A DNA stretch of 64,000 bases from Pseudomonadota bacterium (GCA_018830485.1 JAHJRQ010000011.1:42350-106349); one strand, 5' to 3'. Positions 16,738 to 25,651 are shown, numbered from the stretch's first letter. The notes: a model not told the origin generated them from the sequence alone. Program-made: numbers and translations.

Positions 16738-17904
16738 GTGTTGCGGAACCGGATCGCGGTTGTAGATATCCCGCCGAAACTGGACCGTGCCGTCACGATC
16801 AACCCAGGCGGTCATATAGGCCATATATATGGCGATGGGCGAGGGGAGGGGTATGGTCCGCGTCTTTTCGCCGGCGATCGCCGCAGTCAGGGCTTCCATG
16901 GAGCCCAGGGGAGTGCCCTGGAGGAGATGGACCGCCAACTCCAGAGGCCGCGCCAGCCGGATGCAGCCGGAGCTGAAGGTGCGGTCGTCCTTCTGGAACA
17001 GCTCCCGGGAAGGGGTGTCGTGCAGGTAGACATCGTAGGGGTTGGGAAAGAGGAACTTCACCCGGCCAAGGGCATTGTCTGGTCCGGGTTCTTGACGCAG
17101 CCGGTAGGGAAAGCGCGAAGGGGAAAGGCTTGCCCAGTCGACACCGGCCGAGTCGACCTCCGTGCCGGGGTTCCAGCCTCGAAATACCCGGATATCGGAT
17201 GTGCGGAGATAGCCTGGATTTTTTTTGATCTTCGGCAGGAGATCCTTGGTGGCGATGCTGTGCGGCACCTCCCAGGCCGGATTGAGCACCAGGGAAGAGA
17301 TGCGCCCGTTGAACACCGGGGTTTGCCGGTAAGTCTTGCCGACAATCACGGGCATGGAGAGCCGGAGTTCGCCATCCTCATAGAGCTTGAGGGTGAAATC
17401 GGCGATATTGATCAGGATATGGCGCGGCTCCAGCAGGGACGGCAGCGGCTGGCAGCGTTCGAGGCTCGCGGTGAGTTGCCGGATGCGTTCGCTGAGCGGA
17501 ACGTTGAGTTCGGTCAGGGTTTTGGCTCCGACAAGGCCATCGGCAATGAGGCCATGGCGGGCCTGAAACCTCTGCACCGCCTCGCGGAGAGTTGTGTCGA
17601 AAAGGAAAAAGGATCCCTCTACCGTTGGCGCAGTCAGGTCTCCGCTCGCGACAAGGCGTTGCCGCAGGAGGGGGGTGCGGACATCCATGTCGCCTTCGTG
17701 CAGGGTGGGGCCGGCAGGAACCTGCGGCCAGCCGCCTTGCGCGGCAAGCTGGTGATACTGGGCAAGGGCCTTCTCCAGCCCGGGCAGCAGGCAAAGCTCT
17801 CCTCTTGCCGGGGGCGCTTCGGGCGCGGCCATTGCCGAAACCGGAAGCAGGGCAATGATAAGGAGGCAGCAGAAAAAGCGGAAGAGGCGCGGGGGCGGAA
17901 ACAT
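16735..17904 (-). CDS. ycbB: L,D-transpeptidase, YcbB/LdtD type
   Basis: A 389-residue periplasmic enzyme that makes 3-3 crosslinks in peptidoglycan or attaches proteins to it. After a signal peptide (about 1-27) come an N-terminal YcbB-type domain, a peptidoglycan-binding helix bundle (FDTTLREAVQRFQARHGLIADGLVG, about 100-130) and the YkuD catalytic domain (about 165-320) with YLHDTPSRELF and SSGCIRLARP, where Cys is the nucleophile. The start at 17904 places the Met before the signal peptide; an upstream in-frame ATG at 17937 is possible. It lies 26 bases after the MepK gene, the same pairing as ycbB-ycbK in enteric bacteria. Confidence 0.9.
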   Translation of the reverse strand: MFPPPRLFRFFCCLLIIALLPVSAMAAPEAPPARGELCLLPGLEKALAQYHQLAAQGGWPQVPAGPTLHEGDMDVRTPLLRQRLVASGDLTAPTVEGSFFLFDTTLREAVQRFQARHGLIADGLVGAKTLTELNVPLSERIRQLTASLERCQPLPSLLEPRHILINIADFTLKLYEDGELRLSMPVIVGKTYRQTPVFNGRISSLVLNPAWEVPHSIATKDLLPKIKKNPGYLRTSDIRVFRGWNPGTEVDSAGVDWASLSPSRFPYRLRQEPGPDNALGRVKFLFPNPYDVYLHDTPSRELFQKDDRTFSSGCIRLARPLELAVHLLQGTPLGSMEALTAAIAGEKTRTIPLPSPIAIYMAYMTAWVDRDGTVQFRRDIYNRDPVPQH

Positions 17905-17930
17905 GGGAGCAGATGGGTTTTTCGCTCTGA

Positions 17931-18485
17931 CTACCAAGTGCGGAAGGTTCCTGAATCGATATGGACGAAGTCTCCGCTGGGGTAATAGCCCACTCCGCCG
18001 ATGCGGAACGAGAGGGCAGTGCGTTGGAGGTCGGCCAGGCGGGTGCCGGGGATGCGGATATCCAGGGCGCGGCCTTCGAGGTGCAGGCTGTGTTTGGCCA
18101 CCTTGTGGCCCCGGCTGATGAGGATGTCGTTGTATTTCGGCGAACGGTAGCCTGAGATGATGTGGATTTCGTTGTCGCGCCCCAATCGGGTGTTCACCAG
18201 GTCGAGAAAATCCAGGGTTTGGATGTCAATGGGATGCTGCTCGTTTGTATGGTGGCAGCGCAACAGCCGGTTCAGTTCCTGGATGGCTTGCGGATTGTAC
18301 TGGCCGTCCGGGTCGCGATAGGTGGCGTTGATTTGTTCGCCGGTATGGATGTTGTAGAGGTTCAACCGGCCAGAAGGCTGATTCGCGGGAGAAAAATTGG
18401 CCCATGTCTTTTCAGGATGGAGAAAAGCAAGGGTAGTCAGCAGCGAGGCTTTGAGGAATGAGCGTCTGCTGGAGGGAAGGCGCAT
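17931..18485 (-). CDS. mepK: MepK/YcbK-like murein endopeptidase (DUF882)
   Basis: A 184-residue DUF882/peptidase M15-like protein. In Escherichia coli, MepK cuts 3-3 crosslinks, the bonds made by L,D-transpeptidases, which fits its place just upstream of ycbB. The N-terminus has a twin-arginine type signal (SRRSFLK). Zinc-site motifs of the M15/VanY fold are seen: SGYRSPKYN, KHSLHLEGRALDIRI with His and Asp ligands, and a final GDFVHIDSG with the last His. GGAG lies before the ATG. The two genes probably form one operon for remodelling of the cell wall. Confidence 0.9.
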   Translation of the reverse strand: MRLPSSRRSFLKASLLTTLAFLHPEKTWANFSPANQPSGRLNLYNIHTGEQINATYRDPDGQYNPQAIQELNRLLRCHHTNEQHPIDIQTLDFLDLVNTRLGRDNEIHIISGYRSPKYNDILISRGHKVAKHSLHLEGRALDIRIPGTRLADLQRTALSFRIGGVGYYPSGDFVHIDSGTFRTW

Positions 18486-18718
18486 GGAAAGGGTCTCCTG
18501 GTGTATCGGGGCAGATGGGGCGATGCGTGCGGCAGCAAGGGAAATACGGTCATGACACAGTTTTCGTTAATGATTCTCAGTTTAACCGCATTTTCCAGGA
18601 GTTGCACATTTTTTTCACATGCATGGTCCGGGGGGTCGGAAGCAAGACAATATGGCGTAAGTGACTCCTGCTGAAACCATGGTATTTCCGCGCTCTCCGG
18701 CCGGAATTGTTTTTTTCG

Positions 18719-18940
18719 CTAAAACGGCTCGAAATCGATCTTGCCGTCGAACTCTTCGGCGTAGTGTTCGCTGTGGAAGAAGGAGCAGCGCAGACACCGT
18801 TCACTTTTTTGGGCAAAGGTGAACAGGGGTCGGCCGGAGCCGATGGTGCCGGCCAGTAAAGCGCAGTTTTTTCCCGAAACCGGGAAGGCCGGGCAGCTTT
18901 TTTTCTTTTCTCCGCAGTTGTGAAAATCCCAGCACTGCAT
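18719..18940 (-). CDS. two-CW domain small cysteine-rich protein
   Basis: A 73-residue protein beginning MQCWDFHNCG, with CPAF and NCALL in the first half and CLRCSFF before the C-terminus. Six to seven cysteines in CW/CxxC patterns match the small two-CW proteins found in Desulfobacterota; these probably bind a metal, but their role is unknown. The start at 18940 is set by a GGGAGGAG ribosome site 5-6 bases upstream; a longer reading to 19036 would add residues unlike the family. It stands alone between mepK and the receiver-TPR gene. Confidence 0.72.
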   Translation of the reverse strand: MQCWDFHNCGEKKKSCPAFPVSGKNCALLAGTIGSGRPLFTFAQKSERCLRCSFFHSEHYAEEFDGKIDFEPF

Positions 18941-19095
18941 GGCGCTCCTCCCGGAAACGGATCGATTGGCGGTCAAGCCGCTCATCGTATTCTCCGGCTG
19001 AACGGAAATGGGGGAGGGCGGCTTGGACAACACCATAACAAAAGGCTGGAAGCCGAGTCAATACGTGAAAAATACGGATAGACGCGGCGGCCTCG

Positions 19096-20352
19096 TCAGT
19101 ATGCCTCGCGTTTGTCCAGCGTGATGATGAGGGCCAGGGCATTCTCGGATTCGGGGTTTTGCCGGAGCACATGGTAGAGATGGCTGCGTGCGGCCTTGTA
19201 ATCCTTCAGGTCGACAAGCAGCACCGCATAGTTGTAGTTGAGCGATTCGTCATCCGGGGCAATCTGCAGGGCGCGTTTATAGTATTTTTGGGCCCGTTCA
19301 TGCTCCCTGCGATGCCGGCAGACAATGCCCATCTGATTTAAAAGGGCAATGTCCTCCTTCTCCCCGCCCATGCTCCGGTGCATGATCGCCTCGGCTTCGG
19401 TGTCCATGCCGAAGTCCAGACAGGCCTCGATATATCTGGGGGGCAGCTTCATCGTCTTTTTGGAGAGCTTCAGCGCCGTTGCCAGGGAGGCTTTTGCTTC
19501 GGCGGTGTTGCCCACGGCTCTGAATTGCCCGGAAAGATCCATGTGCCGATCCGGGGTGTTGGGCGAGATCGCGATCGCTTTTTTGAGCACTTCCAGGGCA
19601 TTGACGTGATCGCCCTTGCGTTGATAGATCCGGGCCAGCCCGTCCAGTGACCGGACATACAGGTCATTGCTGGAATCCTTGCAAAGCTTGTAGTTTTCCT
19701 CGGCCTCGTCTATTCTGCCGACCCCTTCCATTGCCTGGGCAAGATAGAAATAGGTGGCGGACTGCCCGGGTTGCAGATTTCTGGCCTCTTCGAGGGATTG
19801 GATGGCGCTTTCGTGCTGGCCTTCGCGCAGGCATTTTTTTCCGGTGAACAGGGCGCGGTGGTAAGGGTCGGGATCGTATGCCTTTTTTATCGCCGAGTAG
19901 ATCTTTTGGCGGAGGACCGTTTCGGTGACCGGTTTGACCAGGTAGGCGTCGATGTGTTCCTCGGTCACGGACATGATTCGGTTCATGTCGTCGACGCAGG
20001 TCACCATGATGAAGGGCAGGTGCCAGTGTTTCTCCGAATTCCTGATGCGCTGGAGGAGCTGGAGGCCATCCTCCTCGGGCATGAGCATGTCCGAAAGAAC
20101 GATTTTAACCTTGGATTCCGGAGCTTGGATCTTTTCCCATGCATCCTTGCCGTTTCTGGCCGTGATGACGTTCTTGTAGCCAAGATTGTTTAACATGTTG
20201 ACTATCATGGTGAGCGTGGAAATATTGTCTTCAACAACCAGGAATGTGTATTTTTTGTGGCTCAAACCACGTTCTCCGGGCACGATACGATCTCCATGCT
20301 GTGTGGTGAGTAGTTCGTTGATTTGCCGCTGCGGGTATTGGGCAATTATCAT
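19096..20352 (-). CDS. response regulator receiver domain fused to TPR repeats
   Basis: A 418-residue protein. Residues about 33-155 form a CheY-like receiver with FLVVEDN, the phospho-acceptor Asp in IVLSDMLMP, MVTCVDD (Thr/Ser switch position) and the conserved Lys in YLVKPV. The rest (about 170-415) holds five or six tetratricopeptide repeats (AIQSLEEARNLQPGQSATYFYLAQA, NALEVLKKAIAISP and others), which bind partner proteins. No DNA-binding or enzymatic output domain is present, so it probably signals through protein contacts. The ATG at 20352 is chosen over the longer frame start at 20400, which has no ribosome site. No histidine kinase is adjacent. Confidence 0.85.
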   Translation of the reverse strand: MIIAQYPQRQINELLTTQHGDRIVPGERGLSHKKYTFLVVEDNISTLTMIVNMLNNLGYKNVITARNGKDAWEKIQAPESKVKIVLSDMLMPEEDGLQLLQRIRNSEKHWHLPFIMVTCVDDMNRIMSVTEEHIDAYLVKPVTETVLRQKIYSAIKKAYDPDPYHRALFTGKKCLREGQHESAIQSLEEARNLQPGQSATYFYLAQAMEGVGRIDEAEENYKLCKDSSNDLYVRSLDGLARIYQRKGDHVNALEVLKKAIAISPNTPDRHMDLSGQFRAVGNTAEAKASLATALKLSKKTMKLPPRYIEACLDFGMDTEAEAIMHRSMGGEKEDIALLNQMGIVCRHRREHERAQKYYKRALQIAPDDESLNYNYAVLLVDLKDYKAARSHLYHVLRQNPESENALALIITLDKREAY

Positions 20353-20436
20353 CGGAATGGAGCTGAAAGTCAAGAATCTCAAAAAAAAGCGGGCTTGCAA
20401 GCAATTTCAAGCCGGGGCGCCGGCCCTGGGAATGAA

Positions 20437-20473
20437 AAAAAGGGCTTAGAGGATAACCCCTAGGCCCTTGCTG
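20437..20473 (-). terminator. rho-independent terminator after tRNA-Arg
   Basis: On the minus strand AAGGGCCTAGGGG, a short loop and CCTCTAAGCCCTT form a stem followed by a run of T. It lies 8 bases downstream of the tRNA-Arg 3' end. Confidence 0.75.
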
Positions 20474-20480
20474 TTTCTGG

Positions 20481-20554
20481 TGCGCCCGGCACGATTCGAA
20501 CGTGCGACCTGCGGATTCGTAGTCCGACACTCTATCCAGCTGAGCTACGGGCGC
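20481..20554 (-). tRNA. tRNA-Arg (anticodon ACG)
   Basis: The minus strand reads a 74-base cloverleaf beginning GCGCCCGTAGCTCAGCTGGATAG and ending GTTCGAATCGTGCCGGGCGCA. The acceptor arms GCGCCCG and CGGGCGC pair fully. The anticodon loop is CTACGAA, giving ACG. CCA is not encoded. Length and D-arm match the bacterial tRNA-Arg(ACG). Confidence 0.96.
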
Positions 20555-20743
20555 ATAAATGAGATGGGATTTATAACGCACATTGTCCTGTTCGGCAACA
20601 AGTTTATCATTCAAGTGTATCATTCGCTCCCTGCGGAAAATTTTTGACAAAAGTCAAGCGCTTCTGCGGGCAAAGGGGGCCAGGGTAACCCGGAACTCGC
20701 GGCGCAGTGTGAGCGGGCCGGACACCCGGCCTTGCAAGAATTC

Positions 20744-20983
20744 CTAGAGGCTGTGGCTGCGCAGCAGTGACTCCAACCGCTTGTTCAGGTTCTCCTCGGT
20801 GTCGATGCGGTTGGGGCAACAGGTCTGGCCGAAACAGGATTCCACGGTAAAGCCATGCGCCTCGTTTCCCTGGTGGTGCAGGTGGCGTTGCTTGCAGGCC
20901 GGGACTGATACATACCGTATGGTTTGCAGTCGAGAATATTGCGGAAAGCGGCGGAAGGCCTGATCAAAGCCAAGGGAGGCGGA
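20744..20983 (-). other. 79-codon open frame continuing in frame after the lysR UGA stop
   Basis: Directly after the TGA of the LysR gene the same frame stays open for 79 codons to a TAG at 20744. The product looks protein-like rather than random: it contains VSVPACKQRHLHH, ESCFGQTCCPNR and ends NLNKRLESLLRSHSL. No ATG or TTG occurs early in the frame; the only candidate start is a GTG about 48 codons in. It may be the 3' remnant of a lost or frameshifted gene, or a read-through tail. I do not recognise the family; the four cysteines suggest metal binding. Confidence 0.35.
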
Positions 20984-21874
20984 TCAATCCGGTACTTGTT
21001 GCAAGAAAGCCAGAAAGGTGCTGCAGATGGGGGAAGGTTGCCGGTTTTTTCGGGTGATCAGGTAAAACGGGCGCGAAAGGCGGGTGTTGGTCAAGGGGAC
21101 CGTTGCAAGGGAGCCGCGCTCGATATCCTCGGCCACGGCCCGGCGGGAGAGGATGGCTATGCCGACCTCTGCCTTGACGCCTTGGCGGACCGCCTCGGTG
21201 CTGCCCATCTCGGCGACGATACGCAACCGGGAAAGATCCAGATGTTTTTCGAGCAACTGGGTCACCACCCGGCGGGTGCCGGAGTCCCGTTCCCGGATGA
21301 TCATCGGTTCGGTGAGCAATTGCGTGGGCTCAACCTCCTTTTCCTTGGCAAAAGGATGGCTCGGATATACGGCAAGGACCAGTTCATCGTCGAGGATTTC
21401 CCGCCATTCCAGGGCCGGGTCGCTCCAGCGGGCGCCGACCACGCCGAATTCGGTGTCGCCGGCCAGGACGCCATCCGCCACCGCACGCGAGTTGCCGATG
21501 GAGAGGGTGATCTGGATGGCGGAATGGATTTTTTTGAAACCGCCGATCCGTTGCGGCAGGACATAGGCACCGGGGATGGTGCTGGCTCCGAGGGAGAGGT
21601 GCCCGGCCAAGGTGCCGCGAAAGCCTGCCATGGCCTGCATGGCCTCCTGGCGGAGGCGGATGATCTTTTTCGCGTATTTGTAGAGGATCTGTCCTGCCTG
21701 GGTGGGCAGGGCCTCGCGGCCCAAGCGATCCACCAGCCGCTCTTCGAGCAGCTCTTCCAGGCTGCGGATGTGTTCGCTCACCGTGGGCTGGGAAAGAAAA
21801 CTGGCCTCGGCTGCCTTGGTAAAGCTCTTCAGCTCAACGACCTTGCAAAAGACCTCGAGACGATGAATGTCCAT
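20984..21874 (-). CDS. LysR family regulator, selenium-metabolism-associated type
   Basis: A 296-residue LysR transcription factor. The N-terminal helix-turn-helix (MDIHRLEVFCKVVELKSFTKAAE, LSQPTVSEHI) is followed by a substrate-binding domain that starts LSLGASTIPGAYVLPQRI. This wording, with IGNSRAVADGVLAGDTEFGVVGAR, matches my memory of the LysR subgroup annotated as selenium-metabolism-associated in Desulfobacterota and Clostridia; CysB-like regulators are the alternative. It lies next to the FeoB cluster but with its own upstream gap of 65 bases. Its target genes cannot be told from the window. Confidence 0.8.
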   Translation of the reverse strand: MDIHRLEVFCKVVELKSFTKAAEASFLSQPTVSEHIRSLEELLEERLVDRLGREALPTQAGQILYKYAKKIIRLRQEAMQAMAGFRGTLAGHLSLGASTIPGAYVLPQRIGGFKKIHSAIQITLSIGNSRAVADGVLAGDTEFGVVGARWSDPALEWREILDDELVLAVYPSHPFAKEKEVEPTQLLTEPMIIRERDSGTRRVVTQLLEKHLDLSRLRIVAEMGSTEAVRQGVKAEVGIAILSRRAVAEDIERGSLATVPLTNTRLSRPFYLITRKNRQPSPICSTFLAFLQQVPD

Positions 21875-21939
21875 GGGAAAGCTCCCCCTTCTCGGCTATT
21901 GGTTTGGATAGGTATAGCCGATATAGACTATTTGTCGTC

Positions 21940-22119
21940 TTAATGCAAGGGGGGCGTGTTTTTTGTTGCGCAATCCTTTGTTTTTGCGGAGGGATTGCCG
22001 CAGCCGCCGCACGAGGAGCCGCAGCCGGTTTTGCTTCCGTCGAGCTGGCGGCGGATGCGGCGGCCGATGAAAAAGAGGCAGGCCGCGATGATGATAAAAA
22101 TGATGATGTTCTGCCACAT
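21940..22119 (-). CDS. FeoB-associated Cys-rich membrane peptide
   Basis: A 59-residue protein with one membrane helix at residues 4-18 (IIIFIIIAACLFFIG), a basic stretch RRIRRQ and a Cys-rich tail TGCGSSCGGCG. This is the layout of the small FeoB-associated Cys-rich proteins that follow feoB in many anaerobes; the cysteines probably bind iron at the membrane surface. It starts 28 bases after the feoB stop, with GAGGAGG upstream, so it is the last gene of the feo operon. Confidence 0.88.
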   Translation of the reverse strand: MWQNIIIFIIIAACLFFIGRRIRRQLDGSKTGCGSSCGGCGNPSAKTKDCATKNTPPLH

Positions 22120-22146
22120 GGCCTGCCTCCTCGGTTGCGGTTGGTT

Positions 22147-24330
22147 CTATCCGGCCAGCCCCAGCGCCCTGCCGCCCTGATAGACCAGGGTGGCTAACGA
22201 AAAGGCGAAGACGGTGTTGAAGCAGACGGCGAAAAGCCCCCATTTCCAGGAGCCGGACTCCTTGGAGATGCACACCACCGTGACAAAGCAGGGCGCGTAG
22301 AACATGACGAAGACGATGAGGGCCAGGGCCATCAGCGGGTTCCAGTGGGGATCCTTGGCCAGGGTTTCCGAAAGGGTGGCTGTCTCTTCCGGGTCGGTCT
22401 CGCCCAGGGAGTATGCCGTGCCCAGGGTGGCGACGATGACCTCCTTGGCGGCAAACCCGCCGACCAGGGCGATATTGGTCCGCCAGTCAAAACCGGGCAG
22501 CCAACTGACGGATTCCATGGCTGTGCCGATCCGGCCGGCCAGGGAGTGGCGTAGAGCGCTGCCTGCCCGGTCGCTGTCGATGGCGGCCAGGTTTTCTTCC
22601 CGTTGCAGGGCTTCCTCCTGCGTCCGGGCGACCGTGTCGGCCACCTCCTGGCGTTGCCGGGCGAAGTTTTCCTCTTCCGAGGCCGGCAGCCCCGGGAAAG
22701 TCATCATGGCCCAGATCAGGATGGAGATGGTCAGGATGGTGGTCCCCGCCTTTTTGATATACTGCCAGGTCCTTTCCCAGGTGTGGATGAACAAACCCTG
22801 GAAGGTGGGAAAACGGTAGGGCGGCAGCTCCATGACAAAAGGAGTGGAATCGCCGCGCAGCACGGTGAGCCGCAGGAACTTGGCGGCGGTGAGCGCCACC
22901 GCCCAGGCCAGGAGGGTGAGGAGGAACATGAGCAGTGCCTGGTTGCTGGAAAAGAAGGTGGCGGTAAGCAGGGCGAGCACCGGCAGCTTGGCCCCGCAGT
23001 TCATGAAAGAGACGGTGAGCAGGGTGGCCAGCCGTTCGCGGGGGGAACGCAGGGTGCGGGCCGCCATGACCCCGGGCACGGCGCATCCGCCGGCAATGCC
23101 GCCGGAGACGATGTAGGCCATGACCGAACTGCCGTGCAGGCCGAAGATCCGGAAGACCCGGTCCATCATGAAGGCGACCCTGGCCAGGTAGCCGGAATCC
23201 TCAAGGATGGCGATGCCGAAAAACATGAACATGATCAGCGGCACAAAGCCCAGCACCCCGCCCATCCCGTCGATGACCCCGGAGATGAGCATGGACTTGA
23301 GGTGGCCGTCCGGCAGCAAGGTTTCCGCGGTACCGCCCGCCCAGCCGAAAAAGGTCTCAAGCCAGGCAACGGGCAGTTCGCTGAAGGTGAAGGTGAATTT
23401 GTAGAGGCCCAGCAGAACACCCAGCATGATGAGCGGTCCCAGGAAGCGGTTGGTCAGGACCTTGTCGATCCGGTCCGAGGCGTGGAGTCGGTCGATGTCG
23501 AAGGTATGGGTGATCACCTCCTGGCGGAGCACGGATTTGATGTAGCCGTAGCGGTGGTCGGCAATGATGGCCTCCGGATAGGTCTCCATGGTTTTGTGCA
23601 GATGGGCGGAGACACTCTCCACGATATCTTGGAGCTCCGTGTCCACGTCCGGATTGTGTGCGCGCCCTTTTTCCCGGATCTGGCTGTCGCCTTCCAGGTA
23701 CTTGAGCGCCAGCCAGCGCGGGGTATAGTTCTCGGTCATGAACGTGGCTGCAGTGATGCGTTGCGCCATGGTCTGCAGTGCGAGGTCAACATCTTCTCCG
23801 TACGAGATGTACAGAGGATCCCAAGGCTTGTTTTCCTTGGCCAGCTCCAGGGCCGCCCCCATTAGTTCGGCGGTGCCCTTGCCGGAGCGGGCGATAATGG
23901 GGATGACCGGCACCTTGAGAAGCTCGGCGAGCTTTTGCGCATCAAGGCTGATGCCGCGATCCTGGGCCACATCGATCATGTTGAGGGCGATGACCATGGG
24001 CACGCCCAGTTCAAGAAACTGGGTGGAAAGGTAGAGGTTGCGCTCCAGATTGGAGGCGTCGGTGATATTGATGACCACATCTGGCTTTTCCTGGACCAGA
24101 TAATCGCGGGCCACCACCTCTTCCACCGAATAGGCGGTGAGGGAATAGGTGCCGGGCAGGTCGATGATGGAGGCGTGTTCACCGGAGGGGAAGGTGTACC
24201 CTCCCTCTTTTTTTTCCACGGTGACCCCGGGGTAGTTGCCCACATGCTGGCGGGAGCCGGTGAGAGTGTTGAAGAGGGTGGTCTTGCCCGCGTTGGGATT
24301 GCCGGCAAGGGCGATGGTGATCGTTGCCAT
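22147..24330 (-). CDS. feoB: ferrous iron transporter B
   Basis: A 727-residue inner-membrane Fe(II) transporter. The N-terminal G domain shows ALAGNPNAGKTTLFN (G1), VGNYPGVTVE (G2), DLPGTYSL (G3) and NMIDV (G4) within about residues 1-130. The membrane part has the Gate motifs, including GGCAVPGVMAARTL and a later FAAKEVIVATLGTAY, plus FMNCGAKLPV. An extra soluble loop of about 75 residues (about 540-615, LPASEEENFARQ onward) lies in the C-terminal half. The start codon overlaps the stop of the upstream feoA remnant (TAATG), so translation was originally coupled to FeoA. Confidence 0.96.
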   Translation of the reverse strand: MATITIALAGNPNAGKTTLFNTLTGSRQHVGNYPGVTVEKKEGGYTFPSGEHASIIDLPGTYSLTAYSVEEVVARDYLVQEKPDVVINITDASNLERNLYLSTQFLELGVPMVIALNMIDVAQDRGISLDAQKLAELLKVPVIPIIARSGKGTAELMGAALELAKENKPWDPLYISYGEDVDLALQTMAQRITAATFMTENYTPRWLALKYLEGDSQIREKGRAHNPDVDTELQDIVESVSAHLHKTMETYPEAIIADHRYGYIKSVLRQEVITHTFDIDRLHASDRIDKVLTNRFLGPLIMLGVLLGLYKFTFTFSELPVAWLETFFGWAGGTAETLLPDGHLKSMLISGVIDGMGGVLGFVPLIMFMFFGIAILEDSGYLARVAFMMDRVFRIFGLHGSSVMAYIVSGGIAGGCAVPGVMAARTLRSPRERLATLLTVSFMNCGAKLPVLALLTATFFSSNQALLMFLLTLLAWAVALTAAKFLRLTVLRGDSTPFVMELPPYRFPTFQGLFIHTWERTWQYIKKAGTTILTISILIWAMMTFPGLPASEEENFARQRQEVADTVARTQEEALQREENLAAIDSDRAGSALRHSLAGRIGTAMESVSWLPGFDWRTNIALVGGFAAKEVIVATLGTAYSLGETDPEETATLSETLAKDPHWNPLMALALIVFVMFYAPCFVTVVCISKESGSWKWGLFAVCFNTVFAFSLATLVYQGGRALGLAG

Positions 24331-24545
24331 TACAGGTTCTCCTCGGGGTTGGCGGCTTGCAATGAAATATGGCTGGCGTTTTTGCTGAGCAGGGACAGGG
24401 AGGCGCCCATGACGGTGATGGGGGTCAGGGGGCAATGCCCGTGTTGCGAATATTCTGGCCAAGCGCACCGGAGGTCTTGACTGCGAAGATGGGGCTCGGC
24501 TGGTTTTTTCCGCAGTTTCATTGTACGGAGCAGAATGGTTGGCAT
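24330..24545 (-). pseudogene. feoA: decayed feoA with two compensating frameshifts and a deletion
   Basis: The frame from 24545 begins MPTILLRTMK, as in the intact feoA at 27805-28056 (MPTLLLRKMQ), and later reads TPITVMG, matching TRITIMG of that gene. The stretch between them does not match in this frame, but the next frame reads QPSPIFAVKTSGALGQNIRNTGIAP, which aligns well with QSGTITAVKVGGELGRRIRDMGIVP. So one shift occurred at the A-run near 24510 and another at the C-run near 24430. After TPITVMG about 14 residues are also missing. The stop still overlaps the feoB start. FeoA is a small SH3-like partner of FeoB. Confidence 0.8.
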
Positions 24546-24588
24546 GCGTGGTCTCCCTGGCACTGAGTTTGATCGTTGTTGCTGGGCA

Positions 24589-24617
24589 ATAATAAAAAGG
24601 GGCGGTTATGAAGTCAA
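24589..24617 (-). promoter_or_regulatory. sigma70-type promoter of the feoA-remnant/feoB operon
   Basis: On the minus strand TTGACT (24612-24617) and TATTAT (24589-24594) are separated by exactly 17 bases. The same arrangement, with TTGACA, stands before the intact feoA at 28104-28132, and the flanking sequence is similar, which shows that the two feo promoters are duplicates. Confidence 0.8.
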
Positions 24618-24635
24618 TATTTTTTTTAGGCTGCT

Positions 24636-24662
24636 AAATAAAATTATACTAGCCGAACTTTT
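24636..24662 (-). promoter_or_regulatory. putative metal-regulator operator upstream of feoB operon
   Basis: The minus strand reads AAGTTCGGCTAGTATAATTTTATTT. The same box (GTTmGGC, 3 bases, then wTAATTTTATT) recurs before the intact feoA and before the porin gene, all iron-uptake genes. It resembles boxes of DtxR/IdeR/MntR-like regulators (TTAGGC followed by TAA). The regulator is not in the window. Confidence 0.55.
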
Positions 24663-24728
24663 CGGACTCCGTCATCCAGGCGGGCTTCCGTCTTCAAGCC
24701 GGCAGGACTGATTACATGCGTTTTTCCG

Positions 24729-25549
24729 TCATGGAAATTGCCCGGGACGGCAAGGAAGTGTCTGATCGCCGGATCGACGAACCACGGAAAAATCAAAAAA
24801 TCCGGGCGGCATGATGGGGATATCCTCAAGCCCGGAGAAAGAAGCAGGACTCCCTGGTCTCCCGTTGCTGTTGTCGGTCTGGACGCGGAGCAGGGAGCGC
24901 AGCTCCCTTTCCCTGGCCAGAAAGACCCGGACCACCCGCGGGTCAAACTGGCTGCCGCTGCACCGGGATATTTCGGCCACCGCCGCTTCCCAGGGATCTT
25001 CCCGCCGGTAGCGGCGGTGGCCGAGCATCGCGCTCACGGCGTCTGCCACCGCGATGACCCGTGCTCCCAAGGGGATACCCTCCCCGGCAAGTCCGTGGGG
25101 ATAGCCGCTGCCGTCAAAATGTTCATGGTGGGCAAGGACCATGTCGGCGATTCCTTCCCCTTGGGTCATGCTCTGCACCGGTTTAAGGATGGCGTATCCC
25201 ATGGCCGGGTGTTGGCGCATCTGTTCCCATTCCCCCGGGGTAAGCGGGCCGTTTTTTTTGAGGATGTGATCCGCGACACCGATCTTGCCAATATCGTGGA
25301 GATGTCCGGCAATATGGAAGGCCTCGCAGCGCGCTCTTCCGAGCCCCAGCCTTCGGCGAGGTGTTGGCTCATGATTGCCACTTCCTGCGAGAGGGTGCGG
25401 GTCAGGTCGTCCTTGGCGTCGATGGCCGCCCCCAGAGATTCGGCAAATTGGTGCAGGGTGACATTGGCCGCGCACCAATGGGTGTGGCAGAGACATGAAT
25501 ATGCTGACCCGAGAGAGGTGTTCGCAGGCACGGTCGTGGATGTCGGCAT
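24729..25549 (-). pseudogene. HD-GYP domain phosphodiesterase gene broken by one frameshift
   Basis: The 5' part (25549 to about 25350) reads an N-terminal region ending LHQFAESLGAAIDAKDDLTRTLSQEVAIMSQHLAE. The 3' part, in another frame from about 25345 down to 24729, continues RLGLGRARCEAFHIAGHLHDIGKIG and HHEHFDGSGYPHGL, with the metal-binding HD and HH residues of HD-GYP domains. Adding one base near 25345 would join the halves into a protein of about 272 residues with the normal order. HD-GYP enzymes hydrolyse c-di-GMP. Either the gene is newly inactivated or the sequence has an error at this spot. Confidence 0.8.
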
Positions 25550-25651
25550 GGGAAAATGAATATCCTTTTTGTCCTGTGGCGGGTTTCGTTCAGCCGCCGT
25601 CGGGCGGAGTATCGTAAGGCAACCGCCCGTGGCGGCGCGACCACCCTCCGG

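Noticed and set aside
20607..20819. Minus-strand 70-codon frame near tRNA-Arg
   Set aside because: It overlaps the better-looking frame at 20744-20983 in another register and has no ribosome site.
22603..23865. 420-codon plus-strand frame opposite feoB
   Set aside because: FeoB on the other strand has every family motif; this frame has none.
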